The notes below the pieces were generated by a model that searched no databases, was not told where the DNA came from, and worked only from the letters and a program-made list of their open reading frames with translations. 64,000 nt of DNA from positions 15,141,501 to 15,205,500 of the forward strand of contig NC_088308.1 in assembly GCF_910592395.1 (NCBI RefSeq), read 5' to 3'. Below are positions 45,376 through 58,600 of the stretch, piece by piece. The DNA comes from Lineus longissimus. Taxonomy: Eukaryota > Nemertea > Pilidiophora > Heteronemertea > Lineidae. Every line of letters starts with the position of its first letter. Positions within the stretch are counted from its first letter, which is position 1. The translations under genes were made by a program, and so were the position numbers.

Positions 45376-45815
45376 AGTCGTAGTTCCACCTATCATAAAA
45401 CCCCGCGTTTTTTTTCAAGACCCGTGTCTTTGCCGTGTGTCAAAAAACCCATTGTGCACTAACACCTATCAGTGGTGTTAGATAATGGTTAATAGCCCCG
45501 GTGACAGGTGCGCTGTAGGTAGGGAGCTCTCCTGTGTTTCTTTCCCGTTGGAGGGGAATTTCGCATGCGCAATACCGAGGCAACTACACTGCGCCATCTG
45601 TCGCCAGATCTTAGAACTTGCAATTGCTGTGTCTATTCAGATTCCACCTAACAAAAAACCCGTGTTGAACACGGGTCTAAATTAGCCCCCGATTAGCCCC
45701 ATTGAGCTCGATGGGGCTAATAGACACAGGGATTTGACACCCGGGTCTATTTAGACACGGCAATTCATAGGTGTAAGCGTAAAAGACACGGGGATTCGAT
45801 AGGTGGAAGTACGAC
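45376..45815. mobile_element. Non-autonomous DNA element with AGTCGTASTTCCACC termini
   Basis: 440 bp between AGTCGTAGTTCCACCTATC and the inverted GATAGGTGGAAGTACGACT (19 bp, one mismatch). The subterminal parts carry ACCCGTGTC / GACACGGG-type inverted motifs repeated several times (45420, 45660, 45740, 45790). The termini resemble those of 39956-40911 (AGTYGTRGTTCCAC), so the two may share a superfamily. No ORF; target duplication unresolved. Confidence 0.6.
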
Positions 45816-47884
45816 TAATGCATTATTGTCTACATTATGTAATCATCAATTTATAAATAAAAGGTAAAAAAGCACCTTTTTATTTCCTGGACTTTATCGG
45901 CCAGCCAGAATTCCTTCAGTATGTGGCATACGGTACCAAAACTGTGGGCGGTGAAGATGTAGTCACTTCGTCGAAGATGAATTTCACAACGTCTTATACC
46001 TTTTATTCTCAATTTCATTGATCAAAGAACAGTGGTTTTCTGCAAAATACAAATTAATACAAAATTTTGAGTAACCTGAGTAATATAACATTGACTGTAC
46101 ATCAGCCCAACAGATATGAAAGATGAAAGATTTCTATTTTTTCACACAAATCTACCAACTCCTAGCCAGTGAAATGTCAACCCTGTGCGATGTCGCCACC
46201 TGGTGTTAACCACAGAAACTAACAGAGACAATTTTGAACATGACTGGTGTACCAATTTACCTTTCTTTTAGGCAGATACATAACTAAACAATTGACATAT
46301 TCTACAGAAAACCTTCCGAACGTAGGATAAATATTCTACCAAGCTTAAACCAGTCCAGAACGGTGGCAAAATCCTGCCAAAGTTGTGGGTGTCCAAAGTG
46401 ACCAGGCATCATCCGGAGACATGAAATGAACAAAGATTTGCCCTGTTTACCAATCATTTTTTCACTGAATGTAGCGACTTTATCGTCTGTCTAGCTCTTC
46501 AGAAACTCTACAAAGCCGTGGATATATTTCACCAGTTCTTTATATTTATTCAACAGTGATACCCATCAGGTCCACGTAAAATCTGTAAATACAAAACAAA
46601 AGTTACATAACAAAGCAGTGACTTAAATTCACAATATTGATAAGTCCAGTATGTGCTGCCACCTGGCCATGGGTCAGCAAACTTAACCTCATAACATTTG
46701 GTCACACCTGTGCCCTTATTTGTGTCTAAAAAACCGGATAAACATGGCCAAATTAACATCAAAACAACCTCTACAGTATGTTCGAGGTTTACAGATTATG
46801 CACATGGCCTAAAATCTTACTGAAAAGTAAGGAAACAGCTCTAGGGACAATCTGAACGAGACACCGGAGTCTGAAAGCTGTCTTTCACAAGACAGTGGAT
46901 TTCCACCGGGACTATGGATGAAAAACAGACCGTAACTCTGGCCAAGGGACTCGACATCACAAAATATACGGGGTTCTACAGTATTTCAAGTTATATACCT
47001 CTGTGATACCCGTAAATCTTAACCTTAGCTCATGAAGAAAAGGCACTTAGGACACTTTTAACTTTTTTGTCTTGGGAAATTTCTCTCCCTTATATCAATC
47101 ATTGGCGGCCAAAGCAAAGCACGAGGTAAGGTGGCGCTCAAATCAGTTTCCCTTAAAGCTGACCCGTACAAATAAATTTTCCTTTGAGTGGAACTGTACA
47201 CACAGAATAAAACACAAACTGGCCATAGTTACATGGCTCTCCTAAATTTAGAATAAATTTACCAAACTGTTAAGTAAGCACACTGTAAATTAGGTCATTG
47301 TAAAATAAGTCCATTCAGTGCAAAGTAGCAATTTGAGCTCGGCGTCAAAATTTCTCTTGGAAGTGTCTCGGCAAATTACCGGTAATGTCTTAAAAAGTTT
47401 ACTTTACAATATCATCATGTTCTAAAGTCTTCACTAAAGTCTTCAGTCTGACATGCAAATAAAATTATAACAATCCAAACTACTAAACTAAACCATACAA
47501 GTGTCAACGCTGCTTTGACAAATTTAGATTTGAACTTTATAATATTACTTTGATTCACTCCATTGCCGTCTTTCTTCCTCCGTTTAGAATTACACTGATT
47601 GTGACTATGCCGTAGCTCCTTCAGTGCAGGGAATCTTGTACATGAGTCACAATATTTTGAACATTTAACCCTTTAAAAATCACCAAAAAAAACAAGAAAA
47701 AAAAACATGGCTCTTTAATAGCCAAGTAATCCACCACATGGCGCTCCATAAGCCAATAAGGGACACTTTTGACCAACTCATGCACATTTGTGTACACTCA
47801 TGGAGACCGGAAAGCATGATTACACACAACTGATCCTCGAATATTCCTGTGGGGTCAAGTAAGACAGGCAACTTCACCTCCACA
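45816..47884. other. Intergenic, nothing recognised
   Basis: No gene, repeat family or RNA gene supported on either strand. Confidence 0.4.
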
Positions 47885-48167
47885 TTGGGTATTCAGGAAA
47901 GGAGAGTCCGGGGCCTTCTAGCACGTGGCTTTGCTATTAGATAGATACAACACATAGATATCGAAGGCTTGATATTCTTACTAACTCTAATTTATTGTAA
48001 ACCAACCTAGTAATATATAAAGTGCATACAACAAGATGATTGGGTTAGACATATGAAGAAGTAGATGTTGATTGGTTAAGTGACCTGAATGACATTGTGA
48101 TTGACAGGTCATGTAAATAAGGTGGGCCAGCTGCCTAAGTCAAGCTGCACGGTTGGTGATCCCAACA
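47885..48167 (-). mobile_element. Probable 3' LTR of the BEL/Pao element
   Basis: On the minus strand a purine-rich CCCTTGGGAGAA precedes TGTTGGGATCACCAACC, as a polypurine tract and LTR start would. AATAAATTAGAG inside could serve as a polyadenylation signal. The far end (…ATACCCAAT) is approximate; no matching 5' LTR is in the window. The element's 3' untranslated region lies between it and the pol stop at 51796, broken by the pogo-like transposon. Confidence 0.5.
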
Positions 48168-48959
48168 TTCTCCCAAGGGAAAGAATAAATTCGAAGGATT
48201 TAAACTAATAATAAGATAATCAATCAAGGGAGAAATGTCAAGTGGACATAAGTTATTCTCAGAACAGTAGCATATAAACCGGATGAAGACAACTCAAGAC
48301 AAAGATAAAAAGGCAGTAATAAGTTAAACCCAGCATGTTAAGTGGGAGTAAATAAATGGATCCAATTACTAAGTTTACAACTTCTAAGGATTCATTCGAC
48401 AAGTTAATTAACTCAAGCATGCATTGTAAACAAGTTCCATATGTAGCAAATAAGGTAATCACCATTCTAAGTCCCAGTACAAACAAGGTTACTTTGCACT
48501 TTAAAGATCAAAGGGGAAACAGCGTTTTCTGTGTGCCAAGAAATTCTAAAGATATCCGGTCAGTTGTCCGAGAAATAATTGAAAGATTGCATTGTGTGAT
48601 TTAATACCATAATCCGAAGTACCAGTTTGAAGAAAGCTACCAGATTAAAGTTCCTAGTCTAAATATTCAAACAAGTGAAATACATGGCTAATGCAAAGAT
48701 TAACTGTAAGCAGGAAGCACAAATATCTGCAAGTCTGTTCACAAGATTAGACAAGTAAATGCATCAAATATTAAATGCGTAGATAGTTGAGTCAAATTTA
48801 AATTCGATTGCTAATGGTAACTAAACTATCGAAGTAAGATTATACTGAAGTACGGTCATAATTACTTGACCTTAGTCAAAGTTGTACAACTTGTCTCACT
48901 CGATAAACCAACAATATGGTGAACGAATGAAATTCAAAGCAAAGTCAAATGTATAAGTA

Positions 48960-51600
48960 CTGTAGTTTCATGAAAATAACACCACTTCATTAACAGATGG
49001 TGTCGCCGCCCCTAACTCATAGGGTGGCGAACAGAGCTGTAGAGAAGGCCGATCATTGGCTGGCATTCCAGAGAGGGTTGTCCAGGCCTCATATCCAATA
49101 TGCTTCAGTTTTGAGTCCAATCCTTATTGTTTGGGTTGTTGAAACCGATTCGTAGTTCTCCTATGAATGGTATAATGGGATCGGGTCTTCGGCCATTGTA
49201 CTGAGTGTCCCAGAACATTTTCAACTAATCGTCATTGGTAGTGTAAAGGGTGTCCCAGTGCTAATGGCTGATAGTGTACAGGGTGTCCATGAAAAAAGTC
49301 CAACTGACATATTGGCTTCTGCTGGTTTTAGGGACTGACCTGCCCTTTCAAAGTGAGGCACTGCTCAGGGAGGTAATGGAGCATGTCTTCGGGTCTTATC
49401 ATCCCTTACCAGCTTCTGGCTTTCAAAGATACTTTGCAGTGCGAAATTGGTAAGAATGATAAGTTGTCCGTCACATATCTGGAGACAAAACCGAACATCC
49501 CTCTAAATGTACAGTCTTGTCCGAAGTGATCAGTGAAGGAATAAAAAAGAACGATGCAAATCCCGATTCAATTTTTTTTCAAAGCTAAAGATACACATTA
49601 TTAGATTGTCCAGCTTTCAGAATCGTACCCACAATCACTCACAACACCCACAGTCAATTCAAGTCCATCACAATGTCCTCCTCGACTACATTCACGAACT
49701 CTGGTCCATCCACGGTAGTCTCCTCTTCTTCCTCCCAAGATAGCATGTGGTCCAGCTTCGATTGGCCTTGGTTGAAACGATGATCAGTTGACGATAACGT
49801 CCTCATCAACACCATCCCAGGCATCTCTGATGATGTTGGTCACGTCTCTCTCAGGCCGATGTGAGGGCAGTCTCCTCTTTCGTCCGTGTGGTCCTTCTTC
49901 CTCGATTTCCATTGTCGCCGTACGTGACATTTGAAGGACTTCATGACTGCAACGTCTAACGGTTGTACGAGGGATGTGCAACCAGCAGGTACGTAATCCA
50001 GGCTGCCTCTCATGTCGCGGACTCTCGTCCGGAAGTTCTCTGTCCGGTGGACCTGATAATGATCGACGATTAACAGGAACTGGTCGGTCTCGTTGTCGGT
50101 GATGTAGGGTGATAGGACTTCATCTAACCACTTGTGCGCCGTTTCCTCCCTCATCCAACCAGTTTCCGATAGGGTAATCTTTACATCTGCTGGTGGGTTG
50201 TCTTGGAGGGCTGCAAACACCCGGACGAAACCTCTTCTGGGGAAGGTGATGTGCGCCGGCAACTTTGCTCCAGAGGCTGCGATGCAGAGGGTGACGGTGC
50301 ATCCCAACTTAGTATTGGACCTGGATGATCAGACGTCTATGGCCTTCTCCCCCGTGGTGTTGGCCGTGTACATGGTTCTCATATCAAACAGGACAAAGGT
50401 TTGGTCCATGTTAAAGAAGAACCGCATCTGTATATCAAGACGGTCGATGCTCCCAGTAACCGCATCTCGGAAGGTCTGGATCCTTGCAGCAGCATCAGCG
50501 GGGACGGTCGTTGTATTCTTGGTCACCTTCCGTAGGGACACGTGGCGTCTCTTCATCAAGCACTCCACCCAGCCTATGGATGCGTTGAAATCCCATAGCT
50601 GAGGGCGACAATGCTGAATCCCTTTCTCTGACATCTTGGGGTAACTCATTCCACTAGCTTTGCCACACTACCAACGCCTTATCTTGAATGTCGAGAACGG
50701 AGACTGCGAGGCGATGCTCTCTCATCTGCTGCAGCCATTGGTAAAGCTGGTCCTCAACCTGTGCCCATAACGGATCACGGGGCTCCATCACCGTCTTCTT
50801 CCGGCCATGCCCTTCTTCTTGCTTCTGCTCGAGGTCCTCGAGATTCCACCTTCTAAACGTCTCCCAGGGGATGTTATAGTGGGCGGCGAACTCTCTCATA
50901 CTGCGCACCGTACCGTTCACCAGTGCCTCCTTCTGGTCTCTCAGGTAGGCAAGTTTTTCTGTCACGGTGTAGCGCCGGCGTCGTTTTCTCAGCAGCTCTA
51001 CAGCATCCATTGTCGCACAGGTTGTCTGCAATGTGGGTACCCTCAGTGGGGCTTCATTTATAGGCCTAAGAGGCCCTAGAATTCCTCAAGAAAACCACAA
51101 ATCCTAGAAACTTCGATTCTGTTTTCTCCCACGTAGGCCTAGGGAGTCTAAATAAAAAAAGAGGGTTGGAGGGTTGGAGGATGAGCTCCTCGTTTTTCTT
51201 CGGAATTTCGTGACTACTATCATTGCCTGAATATCACTTTGCTTTACTAATAAAGCATTTGTAGATTTTTCTTCAGAGTTTCAATAAGGACTTTTTTTGT
51301 TTGGGGGGGTTTGGGTCAATCTAAAAGGTGCTTCAGTTTTATGAGACAACCTGTATAAACGGTCGGCGAGTGGCCTTACCATTTACGTCATTCCACATGC
51401 GCACTCATCGACCAGTAGGCCCACAACACTTCGAATCAATAGGGCTGCGGTAATAAGTGGTTTAGCGTAACCGTGACAGCTCGGCTGAGCCATCACAAGG
51501 GCCAGCGAAGTCGCTCATTGGTTACCTCTGGTGAATAGACTCGAGAGAAGAGGCCGGGCCTTGAATATCCCGAAGTGGTGTTATTTTCATGAAACTACAG
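48960..51600 (-). mobile_element. pogo-like (Tc1/mariner) DNA transposon, complete ends
   Basis: 2641 bp. Perfect 29-bp terminal inverted repeats begin CTGTAGTTTCATGAAAATAA (48960-48988; inverted at 51572-51600). TA lies directly outside each end (48958-48959, 51601-51602). Inserted downstream of the Pao pol gene, in the same element's 3' region. Perfect termini with a decayed transposase suggest the copy was moved in trans or decayed only in the coding part. Confidence 0.85.
49784..51031 (-). pseudogene. pogo/Tigger-like transposase, broken
   Basis: Minus strand, N to C. 51031-50654: basic RKRRRRYTVTEKLAYLRDQ and a helix-turn-helix (REFAAHYNIPWETFRRW), as in CENP-B-type DNA-binding domains. 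50649-50329: second DNA-binding segment, then FFFNMDQTFVLFDM with the first catalytic Asp. 50307-49840: FLLIVDHYQVH (second Asp), VPAGCTSLVQPLDVAVMKSF (third Asp), giving the DDD triad of pogo. Breaks: a frameshift near 50650, an in-frame stop between 50329 and 50307, and another frameshift near 49900. Not functional as it stands. Confidence 0.85.
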
Positions 51601-51795
51601 TATATTAACGATAGTACGACCAAAGATTCTATTATTCAAATTCAAGTAGTGTACGCAATAGTGAGAGATGTTTAACGAAGTAATATGATATAAAAGATAA
51701 TCCAATGTCTATAAGAATGACGATTATAAATGCGACAAAGTTGCAAGAGTTCTCCAAAAAGAAACGCATAATTAGAGTGTCAGTTCGTCACAACA

Positions 51796-54700
51796 TTAAG
51801 TGTGCAGTAAGTCATTTGCCCAGTCTTTGATTTTGCTCTGAGCCTTCAGAGCAGATTTGCGCTTTGGCCTTGCATTATCGCGGGCATCATTGTCAGTGTC
51901 TTGCGCAATTGGACCGGCAGGGGTTTTAGTCGGTGTTTTGTTGTCATTTGGCGCATTGAACATGGTTGAGTTCACCTCCGGGGGGTACAGTTTTGCGATC
52001 GGGCGGTTCAGTTGACCAGATTTTGTTTTTAAATCCACAGATCTAATTAGTCTGTCGCAACCGGGGTACACCTTTGTGATCACCCCAAGATTCCATCTAG
52101 TGCGTGGGACAGAAGAGTTCTCAATCTGATCAACGTCGCCAACTGATACGATATTATGTGTAATACCTTTGCCACTGATACGGTCATTTTCGCGCAGAGA
52201 GGAAAGATATTCTGAAGTCCACCTTTTCCAGAAGTCAGTCTGTATCTTTCCAAGACGAATATTACGGTTTCGTAAATCCTGTGGTTTGCCAAATGTAGGA
52301 TCATCAAGTTCATCCCGTATCCACGTCGTACGGCAATGCCGTTATAGAATGTCCCATCAGAAAGTGGGATGGTGTCAGTGGTGACACATCAACATCCTCA
52401 GAAATATATGTCAGCGGGCGGTCGTTCAGGCCTGCTTCCACTTCTATTAACAGCATATTGAGTTCATCGACTGACACAAAGGCCCGACCAAGCACTTTTT
52501 TGAGTGACGTTTTTGTTAGTCCTATTTAGTCTCTCCAAAAACCCACCCCATCAGGGAGCACGTTGTGGAATGTTAATCCAGTGTACTCCACGGTCTGCCA
52601 GGTACCTTTTGACTGAACGGGATTTAAACAGTTCTGCAAGTTCATTTGCTGCTGCCAAATAAGTAGAGCCATTATCAGACACCATTTTGCTTGGAAGCGA
52701 ACGTCGGGCAACGAATCTCCGGAAAGCTCTAAGAAATGTTTCAGACGACATGTCCAGCACTAATTCTAGATGAATTGCGCGCATGATCGCACACGTGAAC
52801 AGACAAATGTATGTTTGTCTCCCTTGTACCATCCTTAACGGACAGGACTCCAGTGAAATCAACGCCTGTTACCGTGGATGGGCTTCCAGTAAATGGAACG
52901 ATTGCAGTGACGCTTGTTCGCATAATAGTTTTCACAGTGACGCGGATCTGTGTGATCCAATATCTGTGTCGAATATAAGTGGTTGTGGATTGTAGTCCTG
53001 AGTGGTTTGTTTGGCGTAGCAGTCAAGAATGATAAGAGTTGCGAGTCGGCTTTTCGGTGGAATCAAGATGGGAAACTTCATGGTGTATTGCATGGGCGCA
53101 TTATGGAGTCGGCCATCAACTCTCAAAATGCCATCATTGTCAATGAAGAGCCGTAATTGACGCGCTAGGGTTCCCAGTTTTTCTGCTTTCATTTTCAGAT
53201 TCTTCATTTCCTCTCTGTAGTAATATGTTTGAGTGTCTCTGATCCATCTTTGTTCCGCCTCATTTTTTTCACTGGCATTTAACTCCGGGTGTAGGCGATT
53301 TTCCTTCTTACTTTTGAGGTTGTTAATGAATCGCAGCACGAGAGCGCTGATGCGTAAAAGCCGCCGCAAAGAACTATATCGCTCAGAGTCAAGAATGTGC
53401 ATTATCCCACAGGGCGCAGCAGGCTGGCACGCGACATTGTTGACATTTACAGTGTTAATTGCTTCCTCGTTGGCAATAGCAGCAAGTACAGTTTGCACAT
53501 CAGGTTGACCTATTTCGCACGTTGACCAATCTCCGGTTTTCAGCCAATCCGGTCCGGTCCACCACAGATTGTTTTTAGAGAGGTTCTCAGCAGATACTCC
53601 ACGTGAGACCAGGTCTGAGGGGTTGTCATCAGTGGGGCAGTACCGGAATTCGGTGATGACGTCACAAGCTTTGATTTCCGTGATTCGGTTGTGTACAAAA
53701 CATGTCATTTTTTTGTCGCTGCTGAGCCAATGTAACACGATCTGGCTGTCTAACCATAACATTGACTCTTTTATAGCCAGTTGTTTCTTTAAACTGTTGG
53801 TGACGAAGTTTAACAGTCGTGCGCGTAGTAAGGCTGCCATAAGTTCTGCGTGTGGAATTGTTAGTGTTTTAACAGATGTCACCCTGGCCTTTGACAAAAC
53901 AATGGACACAGTGTTTGTGTTGACTTGACGTAGGTAAACAACGCATCCGTAAGCTCCGGCACTGGCATCACAAAACACGTGCAGTTGGTATGGTGCGTCA
54001 GTTTGCATGGAGCTGAAGTATGGCCTTGGTACAGTAATGTCAGTTACGGCCAACAGATCCTGATTAAGATTAATCCATTCGTTGTGCAGCTCTTCAGACA
54101 TGGGTTCATCCCACTGAAGATTTTCGCGCCAAAGTTTTTGGATGAACATTTTCGCACGAATGTGCGTCGGAGCCAAGAATCCTAGGGGGTCGTAAATCCC
54201 GGCAGTAATCTTTAGACACTCGCGTTTTGTCAATGTTTTATCATTGTCCGTGGAGCGTGCGCGTTTGTCTGGATATGCTAATTCGTCCGTATTGGTATTC
54301 CAAGTAATCCCCAATACATTGGTTTCCGGATCGGAGTTAGGACGGTTTTCGTTTTGTGCAATGTTAGGTAGTTCCACTGAGTTTGTAGCCCATTCTCGTA
54401 AGTTGAATCCAGCGTCTTTAGTGAGCATGTTTGCCTCGCGATAGTAATTCACTAAATCCTCCTCCGTTTTTGCCCCGCTGATAATGTTGTCAACGTATGT
54501 ATTCTTGCTAATGTCCTGCGATACGGGGCTCGCGTTCATCTCTAGATGGTGCTTAACAGTTGCGTTCTGTATGAACGGTGAGCAGACTGCTCCAAACAGT
54601 ACAGCTTTGAATTGGAAAACGATGAAGGGAGATTCGGGGTCATCTGGATCGCTGAGCCATAGAAATTTCGTCCACTGCTGGTCGCTTTCGTCCAATCCGA

Positions 54701-55685
54701 TGTGTAGAAAGGCCTTCTCCAGATTTGCTGAAAATCCAAATTTCTGAGTCCTAAAACGCAGAAGTATCGCGGCTAAGTCATTAAGTAAAGGGGCCCGGCG
54801 TCCAAACAATCGTTGAGACTGTTTCCGTTCGCTGTTTTGCACGAGCAATCATATACCACCCTTATTGGTGTTGTTTCTGAGTCCTTTTTGACGGGGTGGT
54901 GTGGAAGATAGTGTCCTTGGTGGGAATCGTCTTCTTCTACAATATCAACAAATCCTCTATCAACTTGATCATGGATGATGCGATGATATACTTTCCTCAG
55001 GTCAGGCGTTAAGCGGAGAACCATGTTTCTGGTCCGGGCTCGGCAAACGTTGTAGTTTGTTGTGAGTGGTGGATGGTCCTCTCTCCATGGTAACTTGGGA
55101 ATATAAACGATTGTCTTCCTTGCGCAAATGGGTTTCGGTGTAATCCTCATACGTATTGTCCTTTGTCGTGGTCTTGTCCGTTATTCCAGTGCTTTCAATG
55201 TCCCAGAATTTCTCGAGTTGGGTGGCGACTGATGCGTTCATGACATTCGTGGAAAACACTGAAGTGGTAACTGTGGGGTTTGGACCTGATAGCAAATATC
55301 CAAGCTTGGATGACACAGCAATAGGGCCCTTGCCCCGAACATTGTGATTTCCCACGATATTCCAATAATGATCGGCTCCAATGAGTAGGGAGATTTCGAA
55401 TGTATCCATGTATTTTGGCGGGTGTGCAAGCGTTAGATTACGTGTGGCAAGTTAGCAACATTGGGATTCACTAGATTCTGCATGGGCGTAGTGATTTGCG
55501 GCACAACAAGATCGCATACAGTGCTTTCCCCAGGATTATCCAGGTCGTGGAGGACAACATTAACCATCGGAAGCGACTGTATACCCCTGCTGGTGAACTC
55601 GCGCCGAAGGTACTGACACACACATTTTCATTTCCAATCGGATTTAAATCGAGTTTCCGTGTGATACTCTCCGTTATGTAGTGTA
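51796..55685 (-). pseudogene. BEL/Pao pol: protease end, RT, RNase H, integrase, C-terminal domain
   Basis: Minus strand in order: protease remainder (NPIGNENVCQYLRREF, then LLIGADHYWNIVG and KLGYLLSGP); RT region entry (PHHPVKKDSETTPIRVVYDC); RT core in the 54848-52932 frame with FSANLEKAFLHIGL and NTYVDNIISGA (YVDN in place of YVDD); RNase H (LHVFCDASAGAYGCVVYL, IPHAELMAALL, WLDSQIVLHWL); integrase (ICLFTCAIMRAIHLELV, KMVSDNGSTYLAA, LNDRPLTYI); and the DUF5641-type end (IAKLYPPEVN). There are at least five frame changes. The N-terminal part lies beyond the Academ insertion. Confidence 0.9.
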
Positions 55686-55691
55686 GTGGCC

Positions 55692-58600
55692 AGGCCCCAA
55701 AAAGGGCTCTAAAAAGGGGACCTACCCCTCATAGCGGTAGAACAAAGCGGGACCGGTCTTAAATGAAAGCTATGGATGTCTACTAATAGAAAAAATAGGT
55801 TGTATAAATCTTAAAGGTGTACAACTATGTGAATTAACCCCTTGTTTGCCACAACAGTTGAAAATTTAGAATAATTTAGAAAAATCAAATAATGCCATAA
55901 ACACTTGTCGTGTGACTGAATAAAGTGGAATAGAACAATAATTGTGATGTTTATCAATGAGGGACATGGCTTGGACCCATTTTTAGGGGTTTATTGGATT
56001 GACCAGTGCTTTTATATCAAATGTTAACCCTTCTTTGGAGCAAACCAGAACCACTAGATGGTCTGGTTACAATGAGACTAGGGGGCATGCATCTTCTCAT
56101 GTCATATATTGCTTCAATCGGTAAGCTGTTCGGAGATGGGGGTCTGCAGGAGATTCTCACCTCATCAGGTCTGTTCGCATCGGCATCTACAACACAGATG
56201 CTTCAGGGAAAGCACTACGCTCGTGGAGTCCGGGGACTGAAGATTGTCCATGAAGCCATGATGCACCTTTTCCTTACATCCGCTGAGTCGTATGCAAAAA
56301 CAATGGCTTGCCATGGCTTAATGAAGAGATGACAAGTCGCATCAACGATCTTGACGTCGCATTTCAAGAGAGGGATCGTGCTGTCCTGAAGGCAATCTTC
56401 GAAGACGTGGAGAAGCAAGTATCGGCTGTATTGGATACAATCTCAAAGTTCAAAGAACATGGACGGAAGCAGTCTTCAACATTCCCATACTGGGCTAGTT
56501 TTCTCGAGGCTGGCGACATACTGCTACGTTTGACGAGGGCTGACCGCGATGCAGATTTCCCACTCCATCTTGATGCTGTCCTTGAAGTAGTTCCCTTCTT
56601 TTATTTAGCTGGGAGAGTCAACTACGCTAGGTACACTCCGGGGTATGTGCTTGAAATGAAGTCCCTGGAGACAACACAACCAGGCATGTTTCAACATCTC
56701 ATGAAAGGAGGGTTTGTAGTTAGACGCACGGAAGCGCACTTCAATTGTGTGCCAATTGATCAGGCCTTGCAGACCATCAATCGTGAAGCGAAAAGTGATG
56801 GTGGGGTCATAGGCTTCACGCTGCGCAAGGGAGCCCTTCTACGCTGGTTACTGACAAGGCATATCACGGGAGAGTATGCTGAAATGTACAAGGCAATGTG
56901 TCTGACTAAACATCAGGCCAGGGAGCATGAGGAATTAGGACAGGCTAGGATGACCAGGGACTTGAATGATGTGAGAACAGTTGAGGAATACATTCTGAAT
57001 CACTGTCAGGATCCGTTCAATCTGGACGAGGTACCAGAAAAGCTTGTGAATATAGTGAGTGGACAAATGGCATCAGCAGCTGTAGAGGCATCCTTGAGTT
57101 CACTGCTGTCAAAGGGAAATGCTGCATATGAGGACTTCATAAATGGGCGGTTAGTGGAGGGCAAAGAGAAGAGCTTTTGGGATGCGGTGCCACGGAAAAT
57201 AACATTGACATTCGCTGACATGAAAAAGCATCTAACTGACAACAACGGCAAGAGGATTGTCATGGATACAGAGGTGTTATTCAGAAGACTGTTGGCTGTT
57301 TCGAAACACAGGGATGTTGACTTTAAAATGGTCCTTTCCTATGAACTGGCAGCAGTACCACCTTCACTTTTTCATGATGATGGTGCCCTGAGAAAGACAA
57401 ACAAAGCTGATTTGGCTACTAAGCTGGAGTCGGTTTGTGAAGAACTTATTGCACCTCCGCCGGTCACGACAGACGCAAAGACAGCCTACATCATTGATGG
57501 GATGGGGCTGGTCCAGGCCCTCAATGAGGACCACTTCAAAACATTCAATGACCTTGCAGAAATTGTGCTCAAGAGATTGATAAGGATTCTTAGGAACCCT
57601 CTCATGGACACTGATAATGTGTCATTGGTGTTTGACAGGTATAACACCTCTTCCATAAAATCTGCTGAGCGCCAGCAACGAGGAGCCACAGCCACAGAGA
57701 CTTTGCCAACACATCAAATCATTGGAAACCGGACCGTGCCAAATTTCAGACAGTTTCTGAAGGGATCAGGAAATAAGTCGGACCTCCTACGCTTCGTTAG
57801 TGAATACGTAATGACAAATGCAGGAGACAGACTTCCAAATGGCAAATCTGTTGTGGTGGCTGGTGGATTTCATGACGGCCAAGAAGTCAAACGTGTGTCA
57901 AGTGGGGGTGTTGAGAATTTACATGAACTATACAGCACGCAGGAAGAGGCTGACACAAGAATGGTATTGCACGCTATCAGTCTTTCGTCCACTTTCCAAA
58001 GGATCATTGTTCGTACTGATGACACAGATGTCCTGGTGATATTGCTATATTACATGAACAGAGGAATGTTGGGACAGGAAGTATTCATGAATGCAGGCCA
58101 TAGTGGTAGATACATCACAAGGGAACGGTACATTCCAATTCATACCATCGCTGTGGCACTCGGGGACAAGTTCTGCCAATGTTTGCCATCAGCCCATGCA
58201 CTGACTGGTTGCGACTCCACCAGTTCAATATTTGGCATTGGAAAAAAGACAGTTTATACTTCAATCCGCAAACAGATTGAATCTGGTGACACAATCGTTG
58301 GATTGGGCGATATCCGTTCTCCTGAGTGGATGGAAGCAGCAAAAAGTTTAGTCCTTGGCTTGTATGGAAGTAAGGCAAATAAGTGCAAGACATTAAACGA
58401 TCTACGCTATCTGCTCGCTACTACAACCGACAAATCAGCCACCCAACTACCTCCCACTGAAGATGCGTTCAATCAGCATGCCCTCAAGAGCCAGATACCA
58501 AGCAATGATTTGGTGTTGCAGTCACATTCCAAAACCAGAGCTAGATGACCCGGTTGGCTGTGGATGGTTCCGTGATTCTAGTGGACTTCACCAAACCTTG

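Noticed and set aside
48356-48604. 82-codon plus-strand frame between the LTR and the pogo element
   Set aside because: Lies in the Pao 3' untranslated region on the opposite strand; no family features.
56006-56332. Treating the N-terminal frame of the Academ protein as a separate gene
   Set aside because: It overlaps the 746-codon frame by a few codons at the expected position of one frameshift and resembles the usual N-terminal half of the same protein.
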